DNA from: Haloarchaeobius sp. FL176
Lineage (GTDB): Archaea; Halobacteriota; Halobacteria; Halobacteriales; Natrialbaceae
Assembly: GCF_024609245.1 (NCBI RefSeq)
Contig: NZ_JANJYH010000001.1
Location: 1 to 64,000 of the forward strand
DNA: 64,000 nucleotides
Direction of reading: 5' to 3'
Part shown: positions 29,819-39,126 of the stretch, one piece after another
Layout of the letters: each line of letters starts with the position of its first letter
How positions within the stretch are numbered: the stretch's first letter is position 1
Notes under the pieces: model-generated
What the model was told of the DNA's origin: nothing
What the model saw: only the letters and a program-made list of their open reading frames with translations
Database searches by the model: none
Position numbers and translations under genes: made by a program

Positions 29819-31911
29819 AGTTGATCGGTGTCGACCGTGAGTCTGACGTCGACCGCCCGGACCCCGTCCGGACCGGCGACGAGTGGGTTGATGTCCAGTT
29901 CCAGTATCGCGGGGAAGTCGGTGACGAGCTGGGAGAGCCGCTGGATGGTCTCGATGACGCCCTCCACGTCTGCGGGCGTCCGGCCCCGCGCGCCGCGGAG
30001 CAGCGGTGCGGCCTTCACCTCGTCTATCATCTCGCGGGCCTCCGGTTCGGAGACGGGTGCGACCCTGAGCGTCGTGTCCTCTAGCACCTCGACGAAGATG
30101 CCACCGAGGCCGAACAGGACGAGCGGCCCGAACTGCGGGTCGCGGTTGACGCCGACGATGGTCTCGGTCCCCTCGTCGAGGTCGACCATCGCCTGCACCT
30201 GCACACCGAGGATGGTGGCGTCGGGCTGGTAGTTCGTCGCGCGGGCGACCAGGTCCTCGTAGGCGTCGAAGACGTCCTCGTTCGCCACGCCGACCTTCAC
30301 GCCGCCGATGTCGGACTTGTGGAGGATGTCCGGACTGACGATCTTCATCACGACCGGGCCGTCGATGCCCTCTGCGACGGCCACGGCGTCTGCGGGTTCG
30401 TCGACGACCTCGCCGGCCGGCGTCTCGATGCCGTAGGCGTCGAGCAGTCCCATCGCCTCCACGCCGAGACGATTGTCGTCCCGCTCCTTGGCGTCCATGA
30501 GGATCTCGCGGGCGGCCTCGCGGTCCACGTCGAACGTGGTCGGCTCGACGTACTCGCGTTCGGTGATGCGGCGCTGGCGTGCGAGCGCGTCGAGGCTGTC
30601 GACGGCTCGTGCAGGGTCGAAGTAGTTCGGGATGCCGGCCGCCCGCAGTTTCTCGACCGCCGGCCCGGTCCGTGAGCCCCCCATCAGGCTCGCGACGACC
30701 GGCTTCCCGTGTTCGGCCTGTACGTCGACGACCGCCTCGGCGAGTTCCTCGAAGTCGAGCACGGCGGTCGGCGCGCTGACGACGACCGCCGAGGAGACGT
30801 TCGGGTCTGAGAGTGCGGCGTCGACCGCCGTCGTGAACCGCTCGACGCCGGCGTCACCGATGACGTCGACCGGGTTGTAGATGTTCGCCTCCTCCGGCAG
30901 CACGTCGCGGAAGGTGTCGAGCGTGTCGTCGCCGAAGCTCGCGAGCGACAGCGTCGAGTCGCCGATGGCGTCCGTCGCCATCACTCCCGGGCCACCGGCG
31001 TTCGTGACGACGGCCACGTCGTCCGATTCCGGCAGTGGCAGCCCCGAGAGCGCGCGTGCCGAGTCGAACAGCTCCTGTACCGAGTCGGCCCGGAGCACGC
31101 CCGCCTGCTCCAGCCCCGCCTCGTAGGCGGCCTCGCTCCCGGCTATCGCGCCGGTGTGGCTCGACGCCGCCTTCGCGCCGGCGTCGGTGCGACCCGACTT
31201 GACGACGGCCACGGGGGTCTCCTGGGTCGTCTCGCGGGCCGCCTCGAGGAACTCCTGGCCGTCCTTGACACTCTCCAGGTAGCCGAGCACCACGTCCGTG
31301 TCGGGGTCGTCGCCCCACTCGCGGACGAAGTCCGTCTCGTCGAGGACCGCCTTGTTGCCCAGCGAGACGACGTCCTTGAAGCCGATACCCTGGTCGGCCG
31401 CCCAGTCCAGGACGGCCGTGATGAACGCCCCGGACTGGCTCATGAAAGACACCGAGCCGGGCAGTGCCATCTCCGGGCCGAACGTCGCGTTCATGTCGAC
31501 GGTCGTGTTCATCACGCCGAGGCAGTTCGGGCCGACGAGGTTGAGGTCGTACTCCGCGGCGACGGCCTTCAGTTCTCCTTCGCGCGACGCGCCGTCCGCG
31601 CCGGTCTCGCTGAACCCGGCGGTGACGACGACGACGTTCTCGACGCCCGCCTCGGCGGCTTCACGTACCACCGGAATCGCGACGGACGGTGGCACGACCA
31701 CGACCGCGAGGTCGACAGAGCCGTCGACGCTCGCCACGTCCGGATAGCAGCGGTAGCCGAGCACCTCCTCGCGGTTCGGGTTCACGGCGACGACGTCGCC
31801 GTCGAACGCGCCGAGGTTCTCCAGTATCGCGCGCCCGACCGAGCCCTCGCGGTCGGTCGCTCCGACCACGGCGACACGCTCCGGCGCGAACAGTCCTGAC
31901 AGCGTTCCCAT
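29815..31911 (-). CDS. Acetate-CoA ligase (ADP-forming)
   Basis: Interconverts acetyl-CoA, ADP and phosphate with acetate, CoA and ATP, the archaeal route to acetate with energy gain. At 698 residues it is the fused alpha-beta form: CoA-binding domain (1-130), the ligase domain with the phosphohistidine in AASSHTGAIAG (His252), and the ATP-grasp beta part (about 460-690; VVMKIVSPDILHKSDIGGVK). The start at 31911 begins MGTLSGLFAPERVAVVGATD. It is co-transcribed with the P-loop/DRTGG gene through an ATGA overlap. Confidence 0.9.
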   Translation of the reverse strand: MGTLSGLFAPERVAVVGATDREGSVGRAILENLGAFDGDVVAVNPNREEVLGYRCYPDVASVDGSVDLAVVVVPPSVAIPVVREAAEAGVENVVVVTAGFSETGADGASREGELKAVAAEYDLNLVGPNCLGVMNTTVDMNATFGPEMALPGSVSFMSQSGAFITAVLDWAADQGIGFKDVVSLGNKAVLDETDFVREWGDDPDTDVVLGYLESVKDGQEFLEAARETTQETPVAVVKSGRTDAGAKAASSHTGAIAGSEAAYEAGLEQAGVLRADSVQELFDSARALSGLPLPESDDVAVVTNAGGPGVMATDAIGDSTLSLASFGDDTLDTFRDVLPEEANIYNPVDVIGDAGVERFTTAVDAALSDPNVSSAVVVSAPTAVLDFEELAEAVVDVQAEHGKPVVASLMGGSRTGPAVEKLRAAGIPNYFDPARAVDSLDALARQRRITEREYVEPTTFDVDREAAREILMDAKERDDNRLGVEAMGLLDAYGIETPAGEVVDEPADAVAVAEGIDGPVVMKIVSPDILHKSDIGGVKVGVANEDVFDAYEDLVARATNYQPDATILGVQVQAMVDLDEGTETIVGVNRDPQFGPLVLFGLGGIFVEVLEDTTLRVAPVSEPEAREMIDEVKAAPLLRGARGRTPADVEGVIETIQRLSQLVTDFPAILELDINPLVAGPDGVRAVDVRLTVDTDQL

Positions 31912-31982
31912 CGTTCGAAACGACTGTGGGCTCGCCGATAAAGGTACGTATCCGTCGCCGGGCTCGGCGGGAGCCGGCGGTC

Positions 31983-32468
31983 CTACTCGGCCACGTCGGC
32001 GACGGTCCCGCCCGACAGCTCGACGAGCCGCTCGGGGTCGACGGGGAACACCGCGTCGGGCGTCCCGGCGGCAACCCACACCGTCTCGAACTCCTGCAGG
32101 GTCTCGTCCACGAACACCTGCAGGTCTCGTTCGTGGGCGAACGGTGGCACGCCGCCGATGGACCAGCCCGTCGCCGCCTTCACCTCGTCGGGCTCGGCCA
32201 TCCGTGCCGTCTCGCCGCCGACGAGGCGGGCCAGCGTCGCCGTGTCCACGCGGTTCGCGCCGGAGGTAACCGAGACGACGACCTGCTCGTCGTCCGTCCC
32301 CTCGTCGACGACCAGGACGATGCTGCTGCCGATCTGGGCCACGTCGCAGCCGATAGCCGCCGCCGCGTCGGCGGCCGTCTTCGTCCCCTCCGGGAACTCC
32401 GTCACCTCGGGCTCGAACCCGTACTCCTCGCGGGCACGGTCCGCGAACTGGGCTGCGGTCGAATGCAT
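31983..32468 (-). CDS. YbaK/ProX-type aminoacyl-tRNA deacylase
   Basis: The 161-residue single-domain YbaK/EbsC protein has SGANRVDTATLARLVGG (about 70-86), KAATGWSIGGVPPFAHERDL (about 96-115, with the G-x-x-P-F motif) and DETLQEFETVWVAAGTPDAV. Family members hydrolyse mischarged tRNAs such as Ala- or Cys-tRNA(Pro). The start at 32468 was chosen from the family N-terminus. It stands alone, 71 bp from the acetate ligase gene. Confidence 0.85.
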   Translation of the reverse strand: MHSTAAQFADRAREEYGFEPEVTEFPEGTKTAADAAAAIGCDVAQIGSSIVLVVDEGTDDEQVVVSVTSGANRVDTATLARLVGGETARMAEPDEVKAATGWSIGGVPPFAHERDLQVFVDETLQEFETVWVAAGTPDAVFPVDPERLVELSGGTVADVAE

Positions 32469-32563
32469 ACCGTAGAGCGTGTACGAGAGGTGGCAAAAAG
32501 CCACGCAATCGGGCAACACTGCTAGGGCAGACAGTTTTGTGTCCGCCCCGAGTGGGTGCGACC

Positions 32564-33532
32564 ATGACCCAGAGGCCCACCGTACTCGTCCTCAGGAAGG
32601 CCGCCCACGGGATGCCCATCGAGCAGTACGCGGCGGCTTTGCGGGAGCGGCTCCCCGACCACGACGTCGTCCTCGCCCGGACGCCCGCGGCGGAACGCGA
32701 TGCGATACGAGACGCCGAGATCGTCACGGGCATGTGGCTCACCGACGACCTGCTGGACGAGGCCGAGAACATGCGGCTGTTCGCCTGCGGCTACGCCGGC
32801 ACCGGCCACCTCCCGCGCGAACGCCTGGCCCAGCTCGACGTGGCCGTCACGAACGCCTCGGGCGTCCACGGTCCGAACATCGGCGAGCACGTCCTCGGAG
32901 CCATACTCAGCTTCTCACGGCGCTTCCACGAGGCGCGACGCCGCCAGCGCCGCCACGAATGGCGGTCGTTCGAGACGCACGAGCTGCAGGGCTCGACGGT
33001 CACCGTCGTCGGACTCGGGGCCATCGGCGAGGCGACGGTGAACCGGCTTGCGGGCTTCGACGTCGACACCATCGGGGTGCGCTACTCGCCGGAGAAGGGC
33101 GGCCCGACGGACCGTGTCGTCGGCTTCGAGGACGACGCCCTCCACAACGCGCTCGCGGAGACGGACTACCTCGTGCTCGCCTGCCCCCTGACCGAGACCA
33201 CGCAGGGACTCATCGGCACCTCCGAACTCGTCACCCTCCCGCCAGAGGCCGTCGTCGTCAACGTCGCTCGCGGACCCGTCCTCGACAGCGACGCGCTCGT
33301 CACCGCCCTCCAGCGCGGCTGGATCCGCGGGGCGTCGCTCGACGTGACCGACCCGGAGCCGCTGCCGGCGGACCACGAGCTCTGGGACCTCGGCAACGTC
33401 CAGATCACGCCACACAACGCCGGCCACACCCCCGACTACTACGAGCGCCTCGCCGACATCGTCGCCTCGAACGTCCGGCACGTCACCGAGTCCGGCGAGT
33501 ACGACGGTCTGGCGAACCAGGTGCCGCTGTAG
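32564..33532 (+). CDS. D-2-hydroxyacid dehydrogenase
   Basis: The 322-residue NAD(P)-dependent dehydrogenase has the Rossmann motif VVGLGAIGEATVNRL (about 150-164), NVARGPVLDSDALV with the substrate Arg, and a catalytic His in TPHNAGHTPDYYERL (about 286-300). Haloarchaeal members such as DdhA reduce 2-keto acids; the true substrate is open. TATA-like TTTTGT (32535-32540) is 24 nt before the ATG, so the transcript is leaderless. Confidence 0.85.
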   Translation: MTQRPTVLVLRKAAHGMPIEQYAAALRERLPDHDVVLARTPAAERDAIRDAEIVTGMWLTDDLLDEAENMRLFACGYAGTGHLPRERLAQLDVAVTNASGVHGPNIGEHVLGAILSFSRRFHEARRRQRRHEWRSFETHELQGSTVTVVGLGAIGEATVNRLAGFDVDTIGVRYSPEKGGPTDRVVGFEDDALHNALAETDYLVLACPLTETTQGLIGTSELVTLPPEAVVVNVARGPVLDSDALVTALQRGWIRGASLDVTDPEPLPADHELWDLGNVQITPHNAGHTPDYYERLADIVASNVRHVTESGEYDGLANQVPL

Positions 33533-33585
33533 TCGAGCGCTCGTGACGATTGGACACGTTCGATGAAGCGAACGTGACGAAGCAC

Positions 33586-33999
33586 TCACTCTTCGAGGTA
33601 AGTGTCCCGGTAGGCGGCACGACCCTCCACGACGAAGTAACCGACGAGAAGCGCCACGCCAGTGGCGAATGCGAGGTCAGCCGGGTCCACGCCGAGTACG
33701 GTTCGTATCGGCCCCCCGAGGTAGTTGGCTGAGAAGAAGAGTGCGACAATCGCGTACAACGTCAGGACCCAACGAGCGCGCGAATCGACCGGCACCTCGC
33801 CGTCCTCGCCGCGGATCCAGAGGTAGAGATGAGAACCACCGAACACAATGGCTACGAACCCGACCGAAACCGCAGTGGAGACGGCGGAGTTGCTGACGGA
33901 CGCGGAGATGTAGGTCAGCAGGAACCACGCCGGGGCGACGATACTGATATGGACGACGGTGTCACGAGAGAAGAACTGCGAACTGTCGGCGTTAGACAT
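33586..33999 (-). CDS. Four-helix membrane protein
   Basis: The 137-residue protein has four hydrophobic helices (about 12-33, 40-62, 77-97, 108-127). No catalytic or transport motif is seen and no family is recognised. It converges with the dehydrogenase gene and stands alone. Confidence 0.65.
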   Translation of the reverse strand: MSNADSSQFFSRDTVVHISIVAPAWFLLTYISASVSNSAVSTAVSVGFVAIVFGGSHLYLWIRGEDGEVPVDSRARWVLTLYAIVALFFSANYLGGPIRTVLGVDPADLAFATGVALLVGYFVVEGRAAYRDTYLEE

Positions 34000-34041
34000 A
34001 TCACGAACTCTACATCGCTCCCATGTATGTCTTTTCGGTCT

Positions 34042-35082
34042 CTACAGGTAGCCTTCGGAGCGGAGGAGTTCGCCGTTCAACACGCTCGCGCCGGCCGCGC
34101 CGCGGATGGTGTTGTGTGCGAGGCAGTTGTACTGGAGGCCGAACGTGGACTCCTGGAAGCCACCGGCCGCGACGGCCATGCCGCCGCCGACCGTGCGGTC
34201 GAGACGGGGCTGGGGACGGTCCGGCTCGTCGAACACGTGGATGAGTGTCTCGGGCGAGGACGGGAGGTCGAGGCTCGGGTACGACGCCATCGCGTCCACC
34301 GCGTCGGCGGGCGTCAGCTCCTCCGCGGCCTCGACCCAGACGTTCTCCAGGTGGCCGTCGATGGTGGGGATGCGGTTACAGGAGGCCGAGACGCCGACAT
34401 CGTGTTCCGTGAGGGAGACGCCGTCGAACTCGCCCAGCAGCTTGCGGGACTCGGTCTCGAGCTTCCCCTCCTCGCCGCCGATGTGGGGGACGGCGTTGTC
34501 GATGATCTCCATCGAGCTGACGCCGTCGTAGCCCGCGCCGGAGACCGCCTGGAGCGTCGAGACGTGGACGCGTTCGAGCTCGTAGCCGGCGTCGGCGAGC
34601 GCGGCGAGCGTCGGCACGAAGGTGATGGTCGAGCAGTTCGGGTTCTTCACCAGCGCGCCGTCCCAGCCCCGTTCCTCGCGCTGGACCTCGAGCAGGTCGA
34701 GGTGGCCGGCGTTGATCTCCGGGATGACCAGTGGCACGTCGTCGGCCATCCGGGCGTTCGAGGAGTTCGACGACACGACGTAGCCCGCCTCGCAGAACGC
34801 GGGCTCGACCTCGGCACCGACGGAGGACGGGAGCGAGGAGAACAGCAGGTCGACGTCGTCGGGGACGGCGTCGGGGTCGGTCTCGGTGACGGTCATCTCG
34901 GCCACGTGATCCGGAATCGGTGCGTCGACGCGCCACTTGGCGGCGTCGCGGTACAGTTCACCGGCACTGGCCGAACTCGCCGTGAGCGCGGCGAGCTCGA
35001 AGTCGTCGTGTGGTGCGAGGAGCTGTACGAGGCGCTGGCCGACGGCACCCGTCGCGCCGAGGATGCCAACCTGTACGGTCAT
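34042..35082 (-). CDS. asd: Aspartate-semialdehyde dehydrogenase
   Basis: Reduces aspartyl phosphate to aspartate semialdehyde on the way to threonine, methionine and lysine. The 346-residue protein is of the archaeal/fungal type. NADP-binding GILGATGAVGQRLV is at 6-19, the nucleophile is Cys150 in VKNPNCSTITF, and the catalytic His region is near 240-250. It lies 142 bp downstream of rps17e on the same strand. Confidence 0.93.
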   Translation of the reverse strand: MTVQVGILGATGAVGQRLVQLLAPHDDFELAALTASSASAGELYRDAAKWRVDAPIPDHVAEMTVTETDPDAVPDDVDLLFSSLPSSVGAEVEPAFCEAGYVVSSNSSNARMADDVPLVIPEINAGHLDLLEVQREERGWDGALVKNPNCSTITFVPTLAALADAGYELERVHVSTLQAVSGAGYDGVSSMEIIDNAVPHIGGEEGKLETESRKLLGEFDGVSLTEHDVGVSASCNRIPTIDGHLENVWVEAAEELTPADAVDAMASYPSLDLPSSPETLIHVFDEPDRPQPRLDRTVGGGMAVAAGGFQESTFGLQYNCLAHNTIRGAAGASVLNGELLRSEGYL

Positions 35083-35224
35083 TGCTGATGCCCTCGGCCC
35101 CGGCGAGAGAAAACCCTTCGGGTGTTGTCAGTGATTGCTGCCGTCGTGGAGACGGGTCGTGTCGCCCGGGGGTCGCCCTGCCCGCGGGCCAGCGCCGCGC
35201 CTACGTCCGCAGAGAGAGTCGCAG

Positions 35225-35419
35225 TTACTGTTCGGTCGTCGCGTTACCCTTCTTCCGGGTGACGTAGCCCGCGATGCGGTTCCGGACGCCCTTGGACTCG
35301 ATGTTGGTGAGCTTCGTGACGCTCTTTTTGTTCATGTCGAAGTCGTCTGTGAACGCGTTGGGGTATCGCTCGAGGAGGATGGTCCCCGTCTTCTTCACGT
35401 AGTCGGGCTTGATTGCCAT
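35225..35419 (-). CDS. rps17e: 30S ribosomal protein S17e
   Basis: The 64-residue protein starts MAIKPDYVKKTGTILLERYP and contains TKLTNIESKGVRNRIAGYVT, matching archaeal S17e over its full length. It is less acidic than its neighbours, as expected for an RNA-binding protein. It is 24 bp downstream of the DUF447 gene. Confidence 0.95.
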   Translation of the reverse strand: MAIKPDYVKKTGTILLERYPNAFTDDFDMNKKSVTKLTNIESKGVRNRIAGYVTRKKGNATTEQ

Positions 35420-35443
35420 ACCCCTTCGTTCCTCGTTCGCCCC

Positions 35444-36064
35444 CTAAAATGATTCGTTCTCCGTCTTCCAGTCCGTCAGCGAGCCGATGAGCGCCATCGC
35501 CTCGCGCTCGCGCTCCCCCCCGCAGCGCTCGACGACGGCCTCGAAGTACGAGAGTCGCTGTCGGAGCGTCGTCTCGTCGTACGACGACACGTCGAGCCTG
35601 GACGCTGCGACCGTCGCCTCGAGGACGGCACCGAACGCGCGATTCACCGGCTCGACGGACCGCGACTCGACCGCCGACTCGGCCGGGTGGAGCTGCCATT
35701 CGGCCCACTCGGTGCTCCCGTCGTCACCGGTCGTGACGTGTTCGACCTCGACGCGGGCCCAGGCCTGTGCGCTGTCGAGCACCGGCTCCTGGCGCTCGTA
35801 CACGTCGAGGGCCGCGCGGGTGAAGTCGACCGGGTCGCGGGTGAACTGTACGACACCACCGCCGCGCCGGTCGAAGTTCAGCCTGGTCCGAGTCCGACCC
35901 CACGTCCGAGCAGTCACCGGGTCGCCGGCGTGGAGGCCGAGCGCGGCGAGGTTCCAGCGGCCGTTCGGGCCCTCGGTCGCGACGACCGACTCGGTGACCC
36001 CACAGAGGTCGACTGGCCAGTCGGCGGCATCGGCGGCGCTGCCGGTCGGCTCCCCGTCGCTCAC
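35444..36064 (-). CDS. DUF447-family protein
   Basis: The 206-residue protein has a flavin-reductase-like split barrel (GVTESVVATEGPNGRWNLAA, about 22-41; VVQFTRDPVDFTRAALDVYE) and a helical C-terminus (about 130-200). DUF447 proteins recur in methanogens and methylotrophs with genes of tetrahydromethanopterin synthesis; the reaction is unknown. It starts with GTG overlapping the CitG-like stop (GTGA), so the two are translationally coupled. Confidence 0.8.
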   Translation of the reverse strand: MSDGEPTGSAADAADWPVDLCGVTESVVATEGPNGRWNLAALGLHAGDPVTARTWGRTRTRLNFDRRGGGVVQFTRDPVDFTRAALDVYERQEPVLDSAQAWARVEVEHVTTGDDGSTEWAEWQLHPAESAVESRSVEPVNRAFGAVLEATVAASRLDVSSYDETTLRQRLSYFEAVVERCGGEREREAMALIGSLTDWKTENESF

Positions 36065-36897
36065 GGCACCACCCCGTCACGTTCCAGCGCGACGAACGTC
36101 GCCGCCGCCGTGATGTCCGCCGTCGTGCCCGGATTCACGCCACGTTCGACCAGTTCGTCCGCGAACGCCTCGCGCTCGTCGCGGTCCGCGTGACGGAGCG
36201 TCGCTGCCCGGTCGCTGACCGACTCCGCGACCGCGGCACCGTGTTGTTTCGCGACCATCGTGTCCGGCTCCCCGGCGAGCAGTTCGAGGAACGCCTCGGT
36301 GATACGGTCCGGGACCGGCCCGTCACCGTCCCGGACCGTCTCCGCCGCCGCGAACGTCCGCCGGAAGTCGTTCGTCCACTCGGCCGCGACCCCGTCCTCG
36401 GGGGCACTCAGCTCCATCACGTCGTAGAGGGTCAGCCCCCGGTCCCGTAGCGCCGGAATCGCATCGGCACCCCGGCGGACGTCGAGGTCCTCGGCTTCCG
36501 CGGGCGGTTCGTCGACGAACACGTCGACGTGCTCGAACGCCCGGTAGAAGCCGGCCGCGTCGTCGACCGTCGTCGCCTCGACGGCGGCGGCGGTCTCTTC
36601 GGGCGTGAGACCCCACGTCGTCGCCGCTCGCACCAGCGGCACGAGCAGAAGCAACGCACCGAACTGTGCGTTGCCGCCGCGTTGCTGGCTCATCCCCGCG
36701 ACGGCGGTGTCGAACGATTCGCCGACCGGCTCACCGGCCGCGGCCGCCTCGAGTCCGTCGCACGCACCAACCGCCCCCGTGAGGAAGTGCTCGAACCGCA
36801 GGTCGTCGAAGTCGCGATGTCGGTCGACGTTCCCCGGTTTCGGCGTGCCAGCGACCTCGAGCAGGAGGGCGAGTTGGGCGTGCTGTGCTGTCCGCAT
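36061..36897 (-). CDS. CitG-like triphosphoribosyl-dephospho-CoA synthase family protein
   Basis: The 278-residue helical protein has LEVAGTPKPGNVDRHRDFDD (about 13-32), QQRGGNAQFGALLLLVPL (about 70-87) and VERGVNPGTTADITAAATF near the end, the CitG/MdcB signature blocks. True CitG makes the prosthetic-group precursor of citrate lyase; no citrate lyase genes are here. Archaeal CitG homologues paired with DUF447 occur in pterin-cofactor gene sets, so a different substrate is likely (inference). Confidence 0.75.
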   Translation of the reverse strand: MRTAQHAQLALLLEVAGTPKPGNVDRHRDFDDLRFEHFLTGAVGACDGLEAAAAGEPVGESFDTAVAGMSQQRGGNAQFGALLLLVPLVRAATTWGLTPEETAAAVEATTVDDAAGFYRAFEHVDVFVDEPPAEAEDLDVRRGADAIPALRDRGLTLYDVMELSAPEDGVAAEWTNDFRRTFAAAETVRDGDGPVPDRITEAFLELLAGEPDTMVAKQHGAAVAESVSDRAATLRHADRDEREAFADELVERGVNPGTTADITAAATFVALERDGVVP

Positions 36898-36986
36898 GAG
36901 AATCAGTTCGACCTAGCTCGGTATGAAAGCCGCGCCACCGGAGACGGGCAGGAATCCTTTTCACAACCCCCGGACAAGGCTCGCAC

Positions 36987-38180
36987 ATGACTGGGGGCGG
37001 GTTCGACCGGAGAACGCTCGGTACTGGTGCAGCCGAGCAGATACGCGTCTTACACGTGGACGACGACGCCAACTTCCGGGAGCTGACGAAGACGTTCCTC
37101 GAAAAGCTACGCGACGAGTTCACCGTGACGTCCTTCGAGGACCCGACCACCGCAATCGACCGCGTCGACGAGTTCGACTGTATCGTCAGCGACTACCAGA
37201 TGCCGGATGTCGACGGTCTCGACTTCCTGTCGCTCGTCCGCGAACGCCACGAGCGCATCCCGTTCGTGCTGTTCACCGGGCAGGGCAGCGAGGAAATCGC
37301 GAGCGAGGCGATCTCCGCCGGTGTCACCGACTACCTCCAGAAGGCCGGGAACCGGGACCAGTACGAGGTCCTCGCCAACCGTCTCGAGAACGTGGTCGCA
37401 CGCCACCGAAGCGAGCAGCGCCTGCGGGACAGCGAACGCCGCTACCGGGAGCTTGCGGACACGTCACCGGTGCCGATGGGCATCCACGTTCCCGACGAGG
37501 GAATCATCTACGTGAACGACGCAGCGGTGGAGTTCTTCGGCGCCGAGACCGCCGACGAGATACTCGGGCGGAGTCCCGTCTCGCTCATGCATCCAGACGA
37601 CAGGGCTGCCGTCGCCGACCGAGTCGACTCCCTGTTCGAAGACCGCGAAGCAATCCCCGGAGAGCCCGAGCGGTTCGTCGGCGTCGACGGCGAGGTCAGG
37701 ACCGGCATTGTCTCCGCCGTCCCGACGACAGTGGCGGGACAGCCAGCCGCCCACGTCGTCATCAACGACATCTCGTCGTACCTCGACGCCAAGGCGCGAA
37801 TCGGAGCCCAGCAGTCGCTCGTCCAGGCGATCATCGACACGCTCGACGACCTCGTCTACGTCTTCGAGGACGACTCGCTTGTCCGGTGGAACCAGCGGGT
37901 GCCGGAGGTCCTGGGCTACGACGAAGCGACCCTCGCCGGGATGGGCCCGCTCGACTTCGTTCCGGCTGCGATGGAGCCAGCCGCTGCCAGGTACTTGCGG
38001 CAGATCGAAAAGGACGGCCGCGCGACCGGAACGTTCGACCTGGTGACCGCCGACGGCGACCACCTCCCCCACGAGCTCGAAGGGTTCGCTGTGGACCACG
38101 AGGAGTCGACGTTCAGGGTCGGTCTCGCCAGCCCGGCCGACGAAACTGCCGGTCGGCGCGACCCGGAGAGAGACCGCTAG
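36987..38180 (+). CDS. Response regulator with two PAS domains (REC-PAS-PAS)
   Basis: The 397-residue protein has a receiver domain (about 18-135) with the phospho-acceptor Asp in FDCIVSDYQMPDVDGL and Lys in TDYLQKAG. Two PAS domains follow (about 150-268 and 275-385). It ends without HisKA or HATPase domains. About 100 bp further, in other frames, are scraps of an HATPase end, so this gene may be a truncated hybrid kinase. A TATA-like CCTTTTCACA around 36957 supports the ATG at 36987. It could still act as a sensor or partner of another kinase. Confidence 0.8.
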   Translation: MTGGGFDRRTLGTGAAEQIRVLHVDDDANFRELTKTFLEKLRDEFTVTSFEDPTTAIDRVDEFDCIVSDYQMPDVDGLDFLSLVRERHERIPFVLFTGQGSEEIASEAISAGVTDYLQKAGNRDQYEVLANRLENVVARHRSEQRLRDSERRYRELADTSPVPMGIHVPDEGIIYVNDAAVEFFGAETADEILGRSPVSLMHPDDRAAVADRVDSLFEDREAIPGEPERFVGVDGEVRTGIVSAVPTTVAGQPAAHVVINDISSYLDAKARIGAQQSLVQAIIDTLDDLVYVFEDDSLVRWNQRVPEVLGYDEATLAGMGPLDFVPAAMEPAAARYLRQIEKDGRATGTFDLVTADGDHLPHELEGFAVDHEESTFRVGLASPADETAGRRDPERDR

Positions 38181-38278
38181 TTCGGCGACGAACGTCGGCG
38201 ACCCGGGTCTGCCCGAGTCGCCTCAGTCGTCCGTGTGCGGCTCCGGCGACACGACCACGGAGACCGGAACCGGGTCCG

Positions 38279-38385
38279 GAGGCAATCGTCCGGCAGTTCG
38301 CGGAGCCCCACGACTGGACGGTCACCATCGACCAGGGGTCGCACAGATTGAGGTCGGCGGCGTCGAACCAGCCCGAACCGTCGGT
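38279..38385 (+). pseudogene. Scrap of a histidine kinase ATPase domain
   Basis: One frame reads EAIVRQFAEPHDWTVTIDQG, matching the end of a haloarchaeal HATPase domain (the helix after the G2 box, then the last strands). A shift of frame then gives AQIEVGGVEPA, the expected final strand. It follows the REC-PAS-PAS gene by 98 bp on the same strand and is probably what remains of that protein's kinase module. Confidence 0.55.
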
Positions 38386-39126
38386 TCAGGCCGGCGACGC
38401 GAACCACTCGACGGTCGCGTCGCGTACCCGCTCGAGCACCCGTGGGTCGTCGCTCGGGCGACCGACACTCACCGCGTCGGCACCGTACTCGAGGTACTCG
38501 CGAACACTGTCGCGGTCGCGGACGCCGTTGTTCGCGACGACGAAGCAGTCCGTTGCATCGACTATCTCGGCGATCATCTCCTCCGAGTCCATCGCGTCCA
38601 CGTGGAGCACGTCCGCACCGGCGGTCTCCAGCCGTCTGGCGGTCGCGACGAGGTCGACGCCCGCGACCTCCGTCCGGAGCTTCACCGAGACGGTCGCGCC
38701 GGTCTCGGCGGCCGCGGTCACGTACTCAACCAGACGGTCCGTCTCGACGAGCAGCGACTCGCCACAGCCGACGGCGCACAGTTCGTCCTGGCGGCAGTGG
38801 GCGTTCACCTCGACGACCGCATCGTGGTCCGCACAGACACGGGCCGCCTCGCGGACCGGCTCCACGGTCGCGCTCCGGACGTTGAACGCCGGGTCGATGT
38901 CGGCGTCAGCGAGCGACGCCAGCTGTGCGTCGATGAACGCGAACGGGTCGTCGGGAAGGAACTCGTTCCGGTCGCGGGCGACCAGCTCGCGGGCGGCCCC
39001 GCGACTCGCCGTGTCCAGTGCTATACCGCCGAGGAACGCCAGCCCCGCGTACTCGCTGCCCGCCCGGGCCCAGTCGGCGTCGGCCTCACCGCTGAGACTC
39101 GCGAGTGCCACGCGTGGCTCGAACAT
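38386..39126 (-). CDS. nifR3-related TIM-barrel protein (Dus-like)
   Basis: The 246-residue protein is an archaeal relative of tRNA-dihydrouridine synthase. The usual N-x-G-C-P box is replaced by VEVNAHCRQDELCAVGCGES (about 104-123), and SVKLRTEVAGVD (about 143-154) and a late barrel motif ADAVSVGRP (about 219-227) are present. MJ0144-like proteins of this shape are annotated only as putative TIM-barrel proteins. Its ATG overlaps the cofD stop (TGATG), so it is translationally coupled to an F420 gene, which argues against a simple tRNA role. Confidence 0.75.
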   Translation of the reverse strand: MFEPRVALASLSGEADADWARAGSEYAGLAFLGGIALDTASRGAARELVARDRNEFLPDDPFAFIDAQLASLADADIDPAFNVRSATVEPVREAARVCADHDAVVEVNAHCRQDELCAVGCGESLLVETDRLVEYVTAAAETGATVSVKLRTEVAGVDLVATARRLETAGADVLHVDAMDSEEMIAEIVDATDCFVVANNGVRDRDSVREYLEYGADAVSVGRPSDDPRVLERVRDATVEWFASPA

